Shown here piece by piece: positions 53,081-61,803 of a stretch of 64,000 bases of DNA. Position numbers and translations under genes: made by a program. Below the pieces are notes generated by a model that was not told the DNA's origin, made no database searches, and worked only from the letters and a program-made list of their open reading frames with translations. Position 1 is the stretch's first letter, and every line of letters starts with the position of its first letter. The stretch covers positions 1-64,000 of the forward strand of contig NZ_JAAZQX010000003.1 of the NCBI RefSeq assembly GCF_012371325.1, written 5' to 3'. The DNA comes from Acinetobacter sp. A2. GTDB taxonomy: Bacteria; Pseudomonadota; Gammaproteobacteria; Pseudomonadales; Moraxellaceae.

Positions 53081-54571
53081 TTAACTTAATTCTTTATATT
53101 GTTGATCAGCCTGTTCAAAACGCGCTGTTACTTCCTGACTTGGTGCTTTGCCCAATAAACTCACCACCACAATTGCAAGCCATGAACAGATAAAGCCTGG
53201 AATAATTTCGTAAACATCCGTATCTGCCCCTAAGTTTTTCCAAAGAATGACCATGACCGCACCAACAACCATCCCCGCCAATGCGCCATTTAACGTCATA
53301 CGTTTCCAGAACAAAGAAAGAATGATGAGCGGACCAAATGCAGCACCAAACCCTGCCCATGCATAAGACACTAGCCCGAGTACTTTCGCTTCAGGGTTAC
53401 CTGCCATCCAAATGGCCAATAATGCAATCATCAGTACCATGCCACGCCCGACCCAAACCAATTCATTCTGTGAGGCATTCTTGCGTAAGAAAGATTTGTA
53501 AAAGTCTTCGGTTAAGGTACTTGAGCAGACCAAAAGTTGACAGCTTAAGGTACTCATAACCGCTGCTAGAATTGCAGCCAAAACCACACCTGCCACCCAT
53601 GGATTAAACAAAATTTTTGTCAGTTCCATAAATACGGTTTCAGGGTTGGCATTGACCACACTTGCAAGCTCAGGATGTTGCTGGAAGTAAGCGATACCAA
53701 TAAAACCTGCTGCAACAGCACCGCCTAAACACAGGGTCATCCAAGTCATACCAATACGACGTGCTTTAGGAATAGATTTCACAGAATCTACGGCCATAAA
53801 ACGCACTAAAATATGTGGTTGTCCAAAATAGCCAAAACCCCATGCCATCAGAGAAAGAATCGCCACCCAACTTAAATCTCCCATAATATTTAAGGCTTGT
53901 GGGCGTGCTGCTTCTAAAGCAAGAGTGACTTGGCTAAGGTCTGAAAAACTGAGTAGGGTGATGATTGGTGTGAGCAAGAGTGCAAAAATCATGAGGCCTG
54001 CTTGAATGGTGTCTGTCCAGCTGACGGCCAAAAAGCCACCAATAAACACATAGCTGATGGTGGCAATCGCACTAATCCACAATGCTGTGCTATAAGACAG
54101 ATCGAACATGCTTTCAAAGAGGCGTGCACCTGCGACCATGCCTGATGCGCAATAAATAGCAAAGAAAATTAAAATCACGCAGGCAGATACAATGCGCAGC
54201 ACTTTCTTTTGGTCATTGAAGCGATTTGAAAAATAGTCGGGCAAGGTCAGTGCATTATTTTGTACTTCAGTATGTACCCGTAAGCGACCTGCAACCAATA
54301 ACCAGTTGAGCCATGCACCTATAATCAGACCAATGGCAATCCACATTTCAGACAAACCATACAGATAAATAGCGCCAGGCAAACCCATGAGCAACCAGCC
54401 ACTCATATCGGATGCGCCTGCAGATAATGCCGTGACCAGACTTCCTAAACGACGACCACCCAAAATATAGTCGGAGAAGTTGCGGGTTGCACGGTATGCC
54501 AACAGCCCAATCATAAGCATGGCAATAATATAAAACAGGAAGGTAATGATGGTGGGATTGAGTGCGCTCAT
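53081..54571 (-). CDS. putP: sodium/proline symporter PutP
   Basis: PutP takes up proline with sodium. The 496-residue SSS-family protein has about 13 membrane helices. Family marks are SDYILGGRRLGSLVTALSAG (here FSDYILGGRRLGS, sodium-site region), ASDMSGWLLMGLPGAIYLYG, AGARLFESMF, and the central FGQPHILVRFMAV, the PutP-type motif. Length fits E. coli PutP (502). No putA is adjacent. It is read as a single gene; the 225-bp gap upstream holds no clear site. Confidence 0.95.
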   Translation of the reverse strand: MSALNPTIITFLFYIIAMLMIGLLAYRATRNFSDYILGGRRLGSLVTALSAGASDMSGWLLMGLPGAIYLYGLSEMWIAIGLIIGAWLNWLLVAGRLRVHTEVQNNALTLPDYFSNRFNDQKKVLRIVSACVILIFFAIYCASGMVAGARLFESMFDLSYSTALWISAIATISYVFIGGFLAVSWTDTIQAGLMIFALLLTPIITLLSFSDLSQVTLALEAARPQALNIMGDLSWVAILSLMAWGFGYFGQPHILVRFMAVDSVKSIPKARRIGMTWMTLCLGGAVAAGFIGIAYFQQHPELASVVNANPETVFMELTKILFNPWVAGVVLAAILAAVMSTLSCQLLVCSSTLTEDFYKSFLRKNASQNELVWVGRGMVLMIALLAIWMAGNPEAKVLGLVSYAWAGFGAAFGPLIILSLFWKRMTLNGALAGMVVGAVMVILWKNLGADTDVYEIIPGFICSWLAIVVVSLLGKAPSQEVTARFEQADQQYKELS

Positions 54572-54750
54572 AGGGTATCCATTTTTGGATTGGACAGTCG
54601 ATAGAAAAATGCAAAGGGTGATGTCGGGCAGTTTAGTCGCTCAAAGTGGTCTGTACATGCGCTTCATCTACCAAGTTGCTTCCATCAATAAACGCGAAAT
54701 TTAACCATACATTAAAAAATATTTCAGTTTTATTTCTTCTTCTGCATAAA

Positions 54751-54776
54751 AATAGGCAGCTTAATAGCTGCCTATT
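54751..54776 (-). terminator. terminator after qmcA
   Basis: Stem AATAGGCAGCT/AGCTGCCTATT with a 4-nt loop; on the minus strand a T run follows (the A run at 54747-54751). Confidence 0.8.
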
Positions 54777-54796
54777 GAGTTGATTTATAAATTGAA

Positions 54797-55651
54797 TTAA
54801 TTGTTGCGACCCATCACGCCACGAATGGTATTCAAGACATCAGCAGGTAAAACCACAGTTTTAGCATTGTTGGATTTCGCCATATCTTGCATGGCTTTCA
54901 CATATTGTTCACCCAACAGATACGCTACAGGAATTTCTTTATCACCCACTGCTGAGCTGACCATTTCAATTGCACGTTGTGAAGATTCAGCCAATACAAC
55001 CTGTGCTTCTGCATCACGACGTGAGGCTTCCAAACGACCATCGGCTTCTAAAATAGCAGCTTGTTTTTCACCATCTGCTTTGGTCACTGTCGCACGACGT
55101 TGACGTTCAGCCGCAGCCTGTTCTTCCATAGCCGCTTGCATGGTGTGTGATGGTTTAATATCCTGAATTTCTACAGTTTTAAGGGTAATCCCCCAATCTG
55201 AAATATCGTCAGAAATGGCTGCTTTCAGTTTGGCTTTAATGTGATCACGTGAAGACAAGGCATCATCTAAATCCATTTCACCCACAATCGAGCGCAGCGA
55301 AGTTTGCACTAGGTTTTGAATCGCCCAAGTATAGTTTTCAATGCCGTACACCGCTTTTTCTGGTGTAGTCAGGTTGATATAAGCCACAGCGTTCATAAGC
55401 AGTACTGCGTTATCACGGGTGATCACTTCCTGAGATGGAATGTCTAAGACAATGTCTTTGGTGGTGACTTTATAAGCCACTTCATCTACATACGGAATGA
55501 CGAAGTTTAAACCAGGAGCAAGGGTGGTGTGGTATTTACCCAAACGCTGCACGATCCATTTATAACCTTGCGGAACAATGCGCACACCTTTAAAAATAGT
55601 AATACTGACAAAGGCTAAAATCGCTAAAACAATAATAGAACCACCAGACAT
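54797..55651 (-). CDS. qmcA: SPFH/stomatin-like membrane protein QmcA
   Basis: The 284-residue protein has an N-terminal membrane helix (about 5-22), an SPFH/band-7 domain (VRIVPQGYKWIVQRLGKYHT to about 175), and an Ala/Glu-rich coiled coil (about 180-240, ATVTKADGEKQAAILEADGR). A compact end completes it. QmcA-type stomatins form large oligomeric rings on the membrane, often working with FtsH-type proteases; NfeD is their usual partner and is encoded one base upstream. Confidence 0.93.
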   Translation of the reverse strand: MSGGSIIVLAILAFVSITIFKGVRIVPQGYKWIVQRLGKYHTTLAPGLNFVIPYVDEVAYKVTTKDIVLDIPSQEVITRDNAVLLMNAVAYINLTTPEKAVYGIENYTWAIQNLVQTSLRSIVGEMDLDDALSSRDHIKAKLKAAISDDISDWGITLKTVEIQDIKPSHTMQAAMEEQAAAERQRRATVTKADGEKQAAILEADGRLEASRRDAEAQVVLAESSQRAIEMVSSAVGDKEIPVAYLLGEQYVKAMQDMAKSNNAKTVVLPADVLNTIRGVMGRNN

Positions 55652-55652
55652 T

Positions 55653-56138
55653 TTAATTTCTCACTTTTTCGTTGTCATGTGTGCTGTGATGCGGCTGCAC
55701 CACTAAATCATTACCCAAAATATCAATCACGCGAATACGGTCACCCACTTGCACAGGGCTGGTGGTACGGCAGTTCCACTCATCTGAACCAAGTACAGGC
55801 ATTGGAAAACGGACTTTAATTTGGTCATGCTCCAAATTAATTTGAATCACCATGCCAATTTGTCCAATGGTGGCTTCGCGTGACAGGCCTGCTTTGGTTT
55901 TATCGGTAGATAGGGGCTTAATAAATTTAAACCAAGCCAAAGTACAGAGTACCGATAGGATAATCCACATCACCAATTGCGTGGTGGTGCTCATCATGGG
56001 GAACATCCAATATAAAATACCCACCATGATTGCCCCGACGCCAAACCATAAGGCGGCAAAAGCAGGCAACATGAGTTCGGAGAGCATTAACAGAACGCCT
56101 AGTACAAACCAGTGCCAAGGTTCAAGAACGAATTCCAT
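55653..56138 (-). CDS. NfeD-family membrane protein (YbbK type)
   Basis: The 161-residue protein has three hydrophobic helices in the first 70 residues (WHWFVLGVLLMLSELMLP and on) and an OB-fold soluble domain (about 95-150, GQIGMVIQINLEHDQIKVRF). Short NfeD proteins pair with stomatins in almost all bacteria; the genes here are one base apart, so translation is coupled. It starts the nfeD-qmcA operon. Confidence 0.92.
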   Translation of the reverse strand: MEFVLEPWHWFVLGVLLMLSELMLPAFAALWFGVGAIMVGILYWMFPMMSTTTQLVMWIILSVLCTLAWFKFIKPLSTDKTKAGLSREATIGQIGMVIQINLEHDQIKVRFPMPVLGSDEWNCRTTSPVQVGDRIRVIDILGNDLVVQPHHSTHDNEKVRN

Positions 56139-56275
56139 ACATCTACTCGCGTATTTTTACTGTGAATTGAAACTGTTAGTGTGATGTGTGCTGGCATCAT
56201 GGTTAGATGATATTTTGCACTTTCATCACTTTAACAGATCAATAAGTTTCTGAATATTAAAAAAATCACTGAAAT

Positions 56276-57193
56276 TTAAAATTTCGGACGTGGTGCTGGT
56301 TTTAATGCAGCCGGTGATTTTTTAAAGTTCTGAATCGCTTGCTGGATGGCACGAATTTTAAGTTGTGCCGCTTTTTCACCTTCCAAAATAGTTTGGTTAC
56401 TGGCTTTTAAATCGAGCGTGCCAATATGACCGACTTTGGGTTGAATCACGATATTGGCTTGAGCCAGTTCCTGATTGATACTTTGCTGCCCCATAATATT
56501 TAGGGTTTGATCGAGTAAACCCCACATATTTACAGGTTGATTACCTGTTGGACGTGCTGAAATATCAACAGCAATCACCAAGTCTGCCCCCATGGCTTTG
56601 GCTGTTTCTACAGGAATCGGACTGACCAGACCGCCATCGACATATTGTGTTCCGCCAATGGTGGCAGGTACAAAGACATTCGGAATACTGCAAGATGCAC
56701 GAACGGCTTGACCTGCATTGCCTTTAATAAAGTCGGCTTTGCGGCCATTATCTAAACGTGTGGCAACGGCAGCAAAACGAATTGGAAACTTTTCAATAGG
56801 TTTGTTGGCCACGTGTTGATTGACATAATCTTGTAGTTTTTGTCCTGCAACAAAACCTTGACGGCTTAATGTTAAATCACGAATGTCAGATTCTTTAAAC
56901 GTCAGGGCAATATGCTGAAGCTGATAAGGACTTTTACCACTGGCATATAAGCTGCCCACAAAACTGCCAGCACTGGTGCCTGTAACAATTTTAGGTTTAA
57001 TACCGTGGGATTCTAAAACTTTAATTACACCAATATGGGCAAAACCTTTGGCACCGCCACCACCAAGTGCCAGTGCAATGACAGGTTCACGAGCCTGAAT
57101 CGGTGTCGTACTTGGTGGTGTTTTTGTCGTTTTATCGCAGCCCGCTAAACTCAGGGCAAGTACGCCCAGCAAAGAATAATGAAGAAATCGCAT
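56276..57193 (-). CDS. patatin-like phospholipase, predicted lipoprotein (RssA-like)
   Basis: The 305-residue protein has a lipoprotein signal (MRFLHYSLLGVLALSLAGC, Cys19). The patatin domain follows: GGGGAKGFAHIGVIKVLE (oxyanion hole), GTSAGSFVGSLYASG (Ser nucleophile) and YVDGGLVSPIPVE (Asp of the dyad). Relatives are acyl hydrolases with serine-aspartate dyads. The lipid anchor implies it acts in the envelope. ATG 57193 is preferred over TTG 57202. It ends near the acyltransferase gene, which reads in the same direction. Confidence 0.86.
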   Translation of the reverse strand: MRFLHYSLLGVLALSLAGCDKTTKTPPSTTPIQAREPVIALALGGGGAKGFAHIGVIKVLESHGIKPKIVTGTSAGSFVGSLYASGKSPYQLQHIALTFKESDIRDLTLSRQGFVAGQKLQDYVNQHVANKPIEKFPIRFAAVATRLDNGRKADFIKGNAGQAVRASCSIPNVFVPATIGGTQYVDGGLVSPIPVETAKAMGADLVIAVDISARPTGNQPVNMWGLLDQTLNIMGQQSINQELAQANIVIQPKVGHIGTLDLKASNQTILEGEKAAQLKIRAIQQAIQNFKKSPAALKPAPRPKF

Positions 57194-57257
57194 ATCAGCC
57201 AATTATAATCAGATCAAACAAACTGGTGACCATCTCAACAAAAAATGAAAACTTTGA

Positions 57258-57911
57258 CTAGCCTTTTTTCAAAAGCTTTTGTAACGGTTTGGCCAGCCAA
57301 TGCGGATTTTTAGCCGAAAACTTACCGGTATAGTGTTGATAAATGGCTTCTAAATCTTGACCATAATTCCCTGTAGGATGAAACACCCCCAAAATATGAA
57401 TGGTTTTGTGGGCATAATCAAAAGAGAACATCACAATGGGGATGTTGGCACCATGGGCAATATGGTAAAAGCCACTGCGGATATTTTCAGCCTGTTTGCG
57501 TGTACCTTCGGGTGCCATACCAATCCAGATTTTTTCTTTTTGCCGCACAATTTCAATAATGTCCTGCGTATGACCTTGTGGAGAATGACGCACCACAGGA
57601 ATTACCCCAATCCAGTTTAAAAGTGGTTTGAGCGGTGTTTCAAACAACGTATGTTTGCCAAAAATGGTAATTTGAATACCCAGACCAAGTAGTGCGGTGA
57701 AACCGTGCCAAGCATCAATGTTTGACGTATGCGGAGAAATAATAGCAACGGCTTTGGGCAAGTTTGGAAATTCACCCACCATTTGCCAGCCTTGAGCCAA
57801 AAAGATATTTTTAAATACAGCACGGCTCGAGGCTGTACCACGTTGTGGAACTTGGTCTGGTAATTGTGGAAATTGCCGTGTCGTACGTGAAAGTGGATTG
57901 GTCATTTTCAT
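57258..57911 (-). CDS. lysophospholipid acyltransferase-family protein
   Basis: The 217-residue protein has the PlsC-type motifs: ISPHTSNIDAWHGF (an HxxxxD variant), KHTLFETPLKPLLNWIGVIPV, and APEGTRKQAENIRSGF (EGTR). It lacks obvious long membrane helices. It could acylate a lysophospholipid or another glycerol lipid; the exact acceptor is unknown. An alternative start two codons later exists. The neighbour is a lipid hydrolase, a possible lipid-remodelling pair. Confidence 0.83.
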   Translation of the reverse strand: MKMTNPLSRTTRQFPQLPDQVPQRGTASSRAVFKNIFLAQGWQMVGEFPNLPKAVAIISPHTSNIDAWHGFTALLGLGIQITIFGKHTLFETPLKPLLNWIGVIPVVRHSPQGHTQDIIEIVRQKEKIWIGMAPEGTRKQAENIRSGFYHIAHGANIPIVMFSFDYAHKTIHILGVFHPTGNYGQDLEAIYQHYTGKFSAKNPHWLAKPLQKLLKKG

Positions 57912-58138
57912 GGGGGCAGTGTCATCCTGACGTGCATAAAGAACAACGATGTAGATGCCATATCATGACGCATGCATCTAAATCTATTCAAGATATTAGA
58001 CTTTCGCTTTGTCTGATTCATTGGCAAAATAGTCGAAATCTGATGATGAAAATGATGAAAAATAACAATCCATGATTCAAAATTTTAGTGCAGTACTGCG
58101 CTATTTTGATTGATTACCAATATTTTGATTGAGAAGCC

Positions 58139-59416
58139 ATGCCCAACTTGCGCCAGACCTATTTGTTACTGTTCTCTTTATATTGGGCGCAGGGTTTACC
58201 TGTTGGGTTTATGACCCATGCCTTGCCTGTTATTTTACGGGCGCAAGGTGTGTCTTTAGCGCATATCGGTGGTTTTGGTTTATTGATGTTGCCGTGGTCA
58301 ATTAAGGTATTTTGGGCACCTTTGGTTGATCGTTTGGGTTATCAACCGCTAGGGCATTACCGTAGCTGGATTTTACCTTGTCAGTGGCTTAGCGTGTTGG
58401 TACTGATTGGGCTGTCGTTTTTACCCATTGAGTCTTTAAATCATCCTATTTATTTGTGGGTGTTTTTTGTGGCTTTGCTGAGTATGAATTTAGTCGGTGC
58501 TACGCAGGATATTGCCACCGATGGTTTGGCCGTCAATATTTTACAGGCCAAGCAGCAACATTGGGGCAATACTTTTCAGGTGGTTGGCTCTCGACTTGGC
58601 TTTATTGTTGGCGGTGGTGCAATTCTGTGGGCATTGGACTGGCTAGACTGGCAAAAAACTTTTTTGATTTTGGCGGCATTGGTTTTTTTAAATACTTTAC
58701 CCATTTTGCTGTTTAAAGAACCACAGCATGCTTCCAAGCGAGCACTTGCTCAACCTTTGGTCAAAATGTCATTTCGCGCACGTCTTGCTGCTATTCGGGA
58801 ATATCTACAATATTTTGTAGAAACACCTGTGTTGTACGCATGGCTCTGGGTCTTGCTCAGTTTTAAAATTGCTGATGGTCTTTCTGGCCCATTACTGAAA
58901 CCGTTAATGGTCGATTTAGGTTTAAGTTTTTCTCAAATTGGTATTTATGTGACCATGTTAGGTGCGCTAGCGGCTTTGTTAGGCGCAGGCATTGCGGGCT
59001 TGATGCTGAAATGGTACTCACGCATGCAAGCCTTACTGATTTTTTCGGTACTGAAAATTTTGAGTTTAGCGGCCTATGCTTATTTGGCTTGGCAATATGA
59101 ACAGCAAACTCACGTTCCACACTGGCTCATTTATAGTATTAATGCAGCAGAAGACTTATGTTCTGCCATGTTATTGGTGGTCATGCTGACCTTAATTATG
59201 CAATACAGCCGTAAGCAATACGCAGGCACAGATTTCACATTTCAGGTGGCCATTATGGCAACCATCAGTGGAGTGTTATATACATTGAGCGGTATTTTGG
59301 GCGATGTTTTAGGCTATGCCCATTACCTGATGCTGATTTGTGTGGTGGCATTGTTATGTCTTGTTCCGATTTTGAAATGGTCAAAAAAGGCCAAATTACC
59401 CCATCCTGATTATTGA
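58139..59416 (+). CDS. MFS transporter, AmpG/RhtX-like
   Basis: The 425-residue protein has about 12 membrane helices. The N-terminal part LYWAQGLPVGFMTHALPVI, LPWSIKVFWAPLVDRLG and VGATQDIATDGLAVN are typical of AmpG-like transporters (muropeptide permeases) and the related RhtX siderophore permeases. The motif ATQDIATDG is the best mark. The substrate is uncertain. It lies on the plus strand between an acyltransferase and a porin. Confidence 0.82.
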   Translation: MPNLRQTYLLLFSLYWAQGLPVGFMTHALPVILRAQGVSLAHIGGFGLLMLPWSIKVFWAPLVDRLGYQPLGHYRSWILPCQWLSVLVLIGLSFLPIESLNHPIYLWVFFVALLSMNLVGATQDIATDGLAVNILQAKQQHWGNTFQVVGSRLGFIVGGGAILWALDWLDWQKTFLILAALVFLNTLPILLFKEPQHASKRALAQPLVKMSFRARLAAIREYLQYFVETPVLYAWLWVLLSFKIADGLSGPLLKPLMVDLGLSFSQIGIYVTMLGALAALLGAGIAGLMLKWYSRMQALLIFSVLKILSLAAYAYLAWQYEQQTHVPHWLIYSINAAEDLCSAMLLVVMLTLIMQYSRKQYAGTDFTFQVAIMATISGVLYTLSGILGDVLGYAHYLMLICVVALLCLVPILKWSKKAKLPHPDY

Positions 59417-59544
59417 TTAAATTGGCAATCAAGAACAGCAAGTTTAATGATAAATATAAGATAAATTTATAAAAATTAATTTATTTTTATCAATATGACA
59501 GCGCTGTAACATCTGTTGCAAATGATTTCTCAGGATGAAACAAC

Positions 59545-60666
59545 ATGAAAACTCAACTTGCAACAGCGCTTGCGCTTAGTCTTTTTTCTAGTGCTGTCTT
59601 TGCAGCGCCGTCATTTTATGGCGAGATTGATGTCTCGATTGATTATCTGTCAGAAGATAATCGGGCAGGGGTGAATCAGCGTGATGTGGTGGAAATTAAT
59701 TCAAATAGCTCTTTTGTTGGGCTAAAAGGGGAAGAAAAAGTTACAGAGCGTTTAAATGCACTGTATCAGGCAGAATTCACCATTCATGTAGATGATGGAG
59801 AATCCAATTCAGATACTTTTGTGCCACGCAATTTATTTGTTGGGCTTAAAGATGCGCAATTGGGGACGGTCAAAGTCGGCAAAATTGATACACCGCTGAA
59901 ACAACTTTCTGGTGCGGTAGATAACGTTAATAACTATGTCGATAACAAAGCCGATGTAGCGGGCATTTTTACAGGTGAAAACCGCATAGATAATGTGGTG
60001 GTTTATGAATCGCCTGCATTTAAACTGAATGATGCACAGCTAAAAGCTACGCTACTATTGGCTTCAGGTGAAGCTTCTGGTATTGCCAAAGGCAAGGGCG
60101 CATCTAAAGTAGCAGGTCGTGGTTTAGGAGATGCTTTTTCGAGTTCACTGGTTTATGACAACCAAACAGTGTTGCTTGGTGTGGGGTATGACAAAGCAAT
60201 TCCATCCAATTTTGCAGGCGGGGGTATTTTAAATACCAAACAGGGTGAAATTGGGGAAGTTAAGGCCATTTTTGCAGCAGCAGATACCCTACGTGCAATT
60301 GGCCGAGTGAATTTAAATCATGGAGTTGTACTAAAGACTTTATATCAAACTTCGGAAGTTGCTGCAGTTGCGGGGAATGATACGCGAGCCGCCACAATTG
60401 ATGATTCTGAAGGGTGGTTAATTGGTGCTGAATATAATCTGTCTGCTATAAAGGCATGGACACTGAAAGCACAATACAGCCAAAATACAACTCGCTTTAA
60501 GGGCGCACAAGCAGACTTTGATGCACAGCAACTATTCGCAGGGGCAGAGTATGCATTGAATAAACAGCTGAAAACTTATGCTTATGCAGGTTTACTGACC
60601 TTAGAACAAGGGCCAGCAGAAACCAAACAGCCTGTGGTGGGCACAGGGTTTGAATATAAGTTTTAA
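59545..60666 (+). CDS. Gram-negative porin (general diffusion type)
   Basis: The 373-residue protein has a signal peptide (cleaved near AVFAAPS, residue 20) and then SFYGEIDVSIDYLS, the first barrel strand with the usual GxxxVxx pattern. Later strands include FVGLKGEEKV, VPRNLFVGLKD and WTLKAQYSQNTTRF. It ends GTGFEYKF, with the terminal Phe recognised by the barrel-assembly machinery. It belongs to the porin_4-like families common in Acinetobacter; the specific name is not certain. A terminator follows directly. Confidence 0.86.
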   Translation: MKTQLATALALSLFSSAVFAAPSFYGEIDVSIDYLSEDNRAGVNQRDVVEINSNSSFVGLKGEEKVTERLNALYQAEFTIHVDDGESNSDTFVPRNLFVGLKDAQLGTVKVGKIDTPLKQLSGAVDNVNNYVDNKADVAGIFTGENRIDNVVVYESPAFKLNDAQLKATLLLASGEASGIAKGKGASKVAGRGLGDAFSSSLVYDNQTVLLGVGYDKAIPSNFAGGGILNTKQGEIGEVKAIFAAADTLRAIGRVNLNHGVVLKTLYQTSEVAAVAGNDTRAATIDDSEGWLIGAEYNLSAIKAWTLKAQYSQNTTRFKGAQADFDAQQLFAGAEYALNKQLKTYAYAGLLTLEQGPAETKQPVVGTGFEYKF

Positions 60667-60676
60667 ATTTTTACAG

Positions 60677-60707
60677 AACAGGGTGTTGTATGACAGCGCC
60701 CTGTTTT
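60677..60707 (+). terminator. terminator after the porin gene
   Basis: Stem AACAGGGTG/CGCCCTGTT (one G-U pair) with a short T run, 11 bp after the stop. Confidence 0.75.
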
Positions 60708-60742
60708 GACTTCTGAAATATGTGTATTAAGTGAATATCAAT

Positions 60743-60917
60743 AAAAAAGCGACCCTGACGGAGTCGCTGGAGTATAAGACGCATCTACATTGTGCATGAT
60801 ACGTAACTAAATTTTTATGATGGATGCAAATTATTATTTGCGCATTCAGTGCATCACCGAAGCAGCGGGTACAGTATAAATCTAAATTATGACAATACTG
60901 CGACAGCTTAAGTCGCA
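60743..60917 (-). ncRNA. structured minus-strand segment ending in a terminator (candidate ncRNA or 3' UTR)
   Basis: On the minus strand downstream of the DUF421 gene three hairpins occur in a row. They are TGCGAC/GTCGCA (60899-60917), GCAAAT/ATTTGC with a TATT loop (60826-60841) and a terminator AGCGAC/GTCGCT followed by six T (60743-60768). The terminator stands 180 bp beyond the DUF421 stop. The interval has no plausible ORF. It is either a long 3' UTR or a separate RNA. Confidence 0.35.
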
Positions 60918-60950
60918 TGGGTGTTTTTAAACCGATCCCGTGTGAATCTA

Positions 60951-61628
60951 CTAAGCGCGATAAGGCGTATTAATGGCTTGTGTCCATTGCTGTTTGCTGC
61001 AACGTGGACAGACGACATTGGCATGTTCGAGTAAACTGACATGACCACAATACATACAGGCATAGTAGGTATGCGGTTCTGTACGGTGAATGGCTTGGCA
61101 GGCTTTAGGGAATAACGGCAAGCCGTATCGTGTTGCTTCGCCTAGAAAAAATAACATGCTGAATTTGCCATCACTTTCCAGTAAACCAACACGCACCTGA
61201 CCTAAATGTTCAACTCCTTGCTGGCGCATTTCTGCAAAGAATTCATCATGCGACATTTTGCCCAGTTTAATCTTTTCTAAAACCAGTTCACCATCTTCTA
61301 CAATATAAAGTGATTTGCCCTCCACCAAATCTTCAAAGGCTTGGTATTTCATCATTAACCATGTAATGAGGCGATACATGGCAATCACCACCGCCATGAC
61401 CACTAAAGCATGTACCAATGGCAAATCTTCGGTAAACATCGGGTCGCCAGCAATAGACCCGAGCGATAAAATAATAGCCAATTCAAAAATAGACAGTTGG
61501 CGTACGCCACGTTTACCTGTTAGCCGTAAAAATATAATGATCATGCCAAACATGAGTGCGGCACGAATAATCAATTCGGCAACAAAGACCCAAGTGGTGT
61601 CGTGAATAAAAATCTGCTGCACGTCCAT
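60951..61628 (-). CDS. DUF421/YetF-like membrane protein with C-terminal zinc ribbon
   Basis: The 225-residue protein has three N-terminal helices (about 12-100) including FLRLTGKRGVRQLSIFELAI, the DUF421 hallmark, and LSLGSIAGDPM. A soluble domain (about 105-175) follows, with SLYIVEDGELVLE and KMSHDEFFAEMRQQGV. A final segment (about 190-215) has two CxxC pairs (CMYCGH, CPRCSK) that should bind zinc; typical YetF proteins lack them. Function is unknown; relatives are linked to the cell envelope and spores in Bacillus. Confidence 0.85.
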   Translation of the reverse strand: MDVQQIFIHDTTWVFVAELIIRAALMFGMIIIFLRLTGKRGVRQLSIFELAIILSLGSIAGDPMFTEDLPLVHALVVMAVVIAMYRLITWLMMKYQAFEDLVEGKSLYIVEDGELVLEKIKLGKMSHDEFFAEMRQQGVEHLGQVRVGLLESDGKFSMLFFLGEATRYGLPLFPKACQAIHRTEPHTYYACMYCGHVSLLEHANVVCPRCSKQQWTQAINTPYRA

Positions 61629-61803
61629 GCGTTATACTCATTAAGATGCTTTTAGCAATGTAGCAACTTTAACTTACTCATTTTTTAGTGTTTTTGTGAA
61701 GTTTATAAGTGGCTCTGCTACGGGAGAAACCAATCAAGCCGTGACTATGCGAGTTGTATGCATGACGGCATAATACAATTTACCTTTTACTTTAATTTTA
61801 ACT

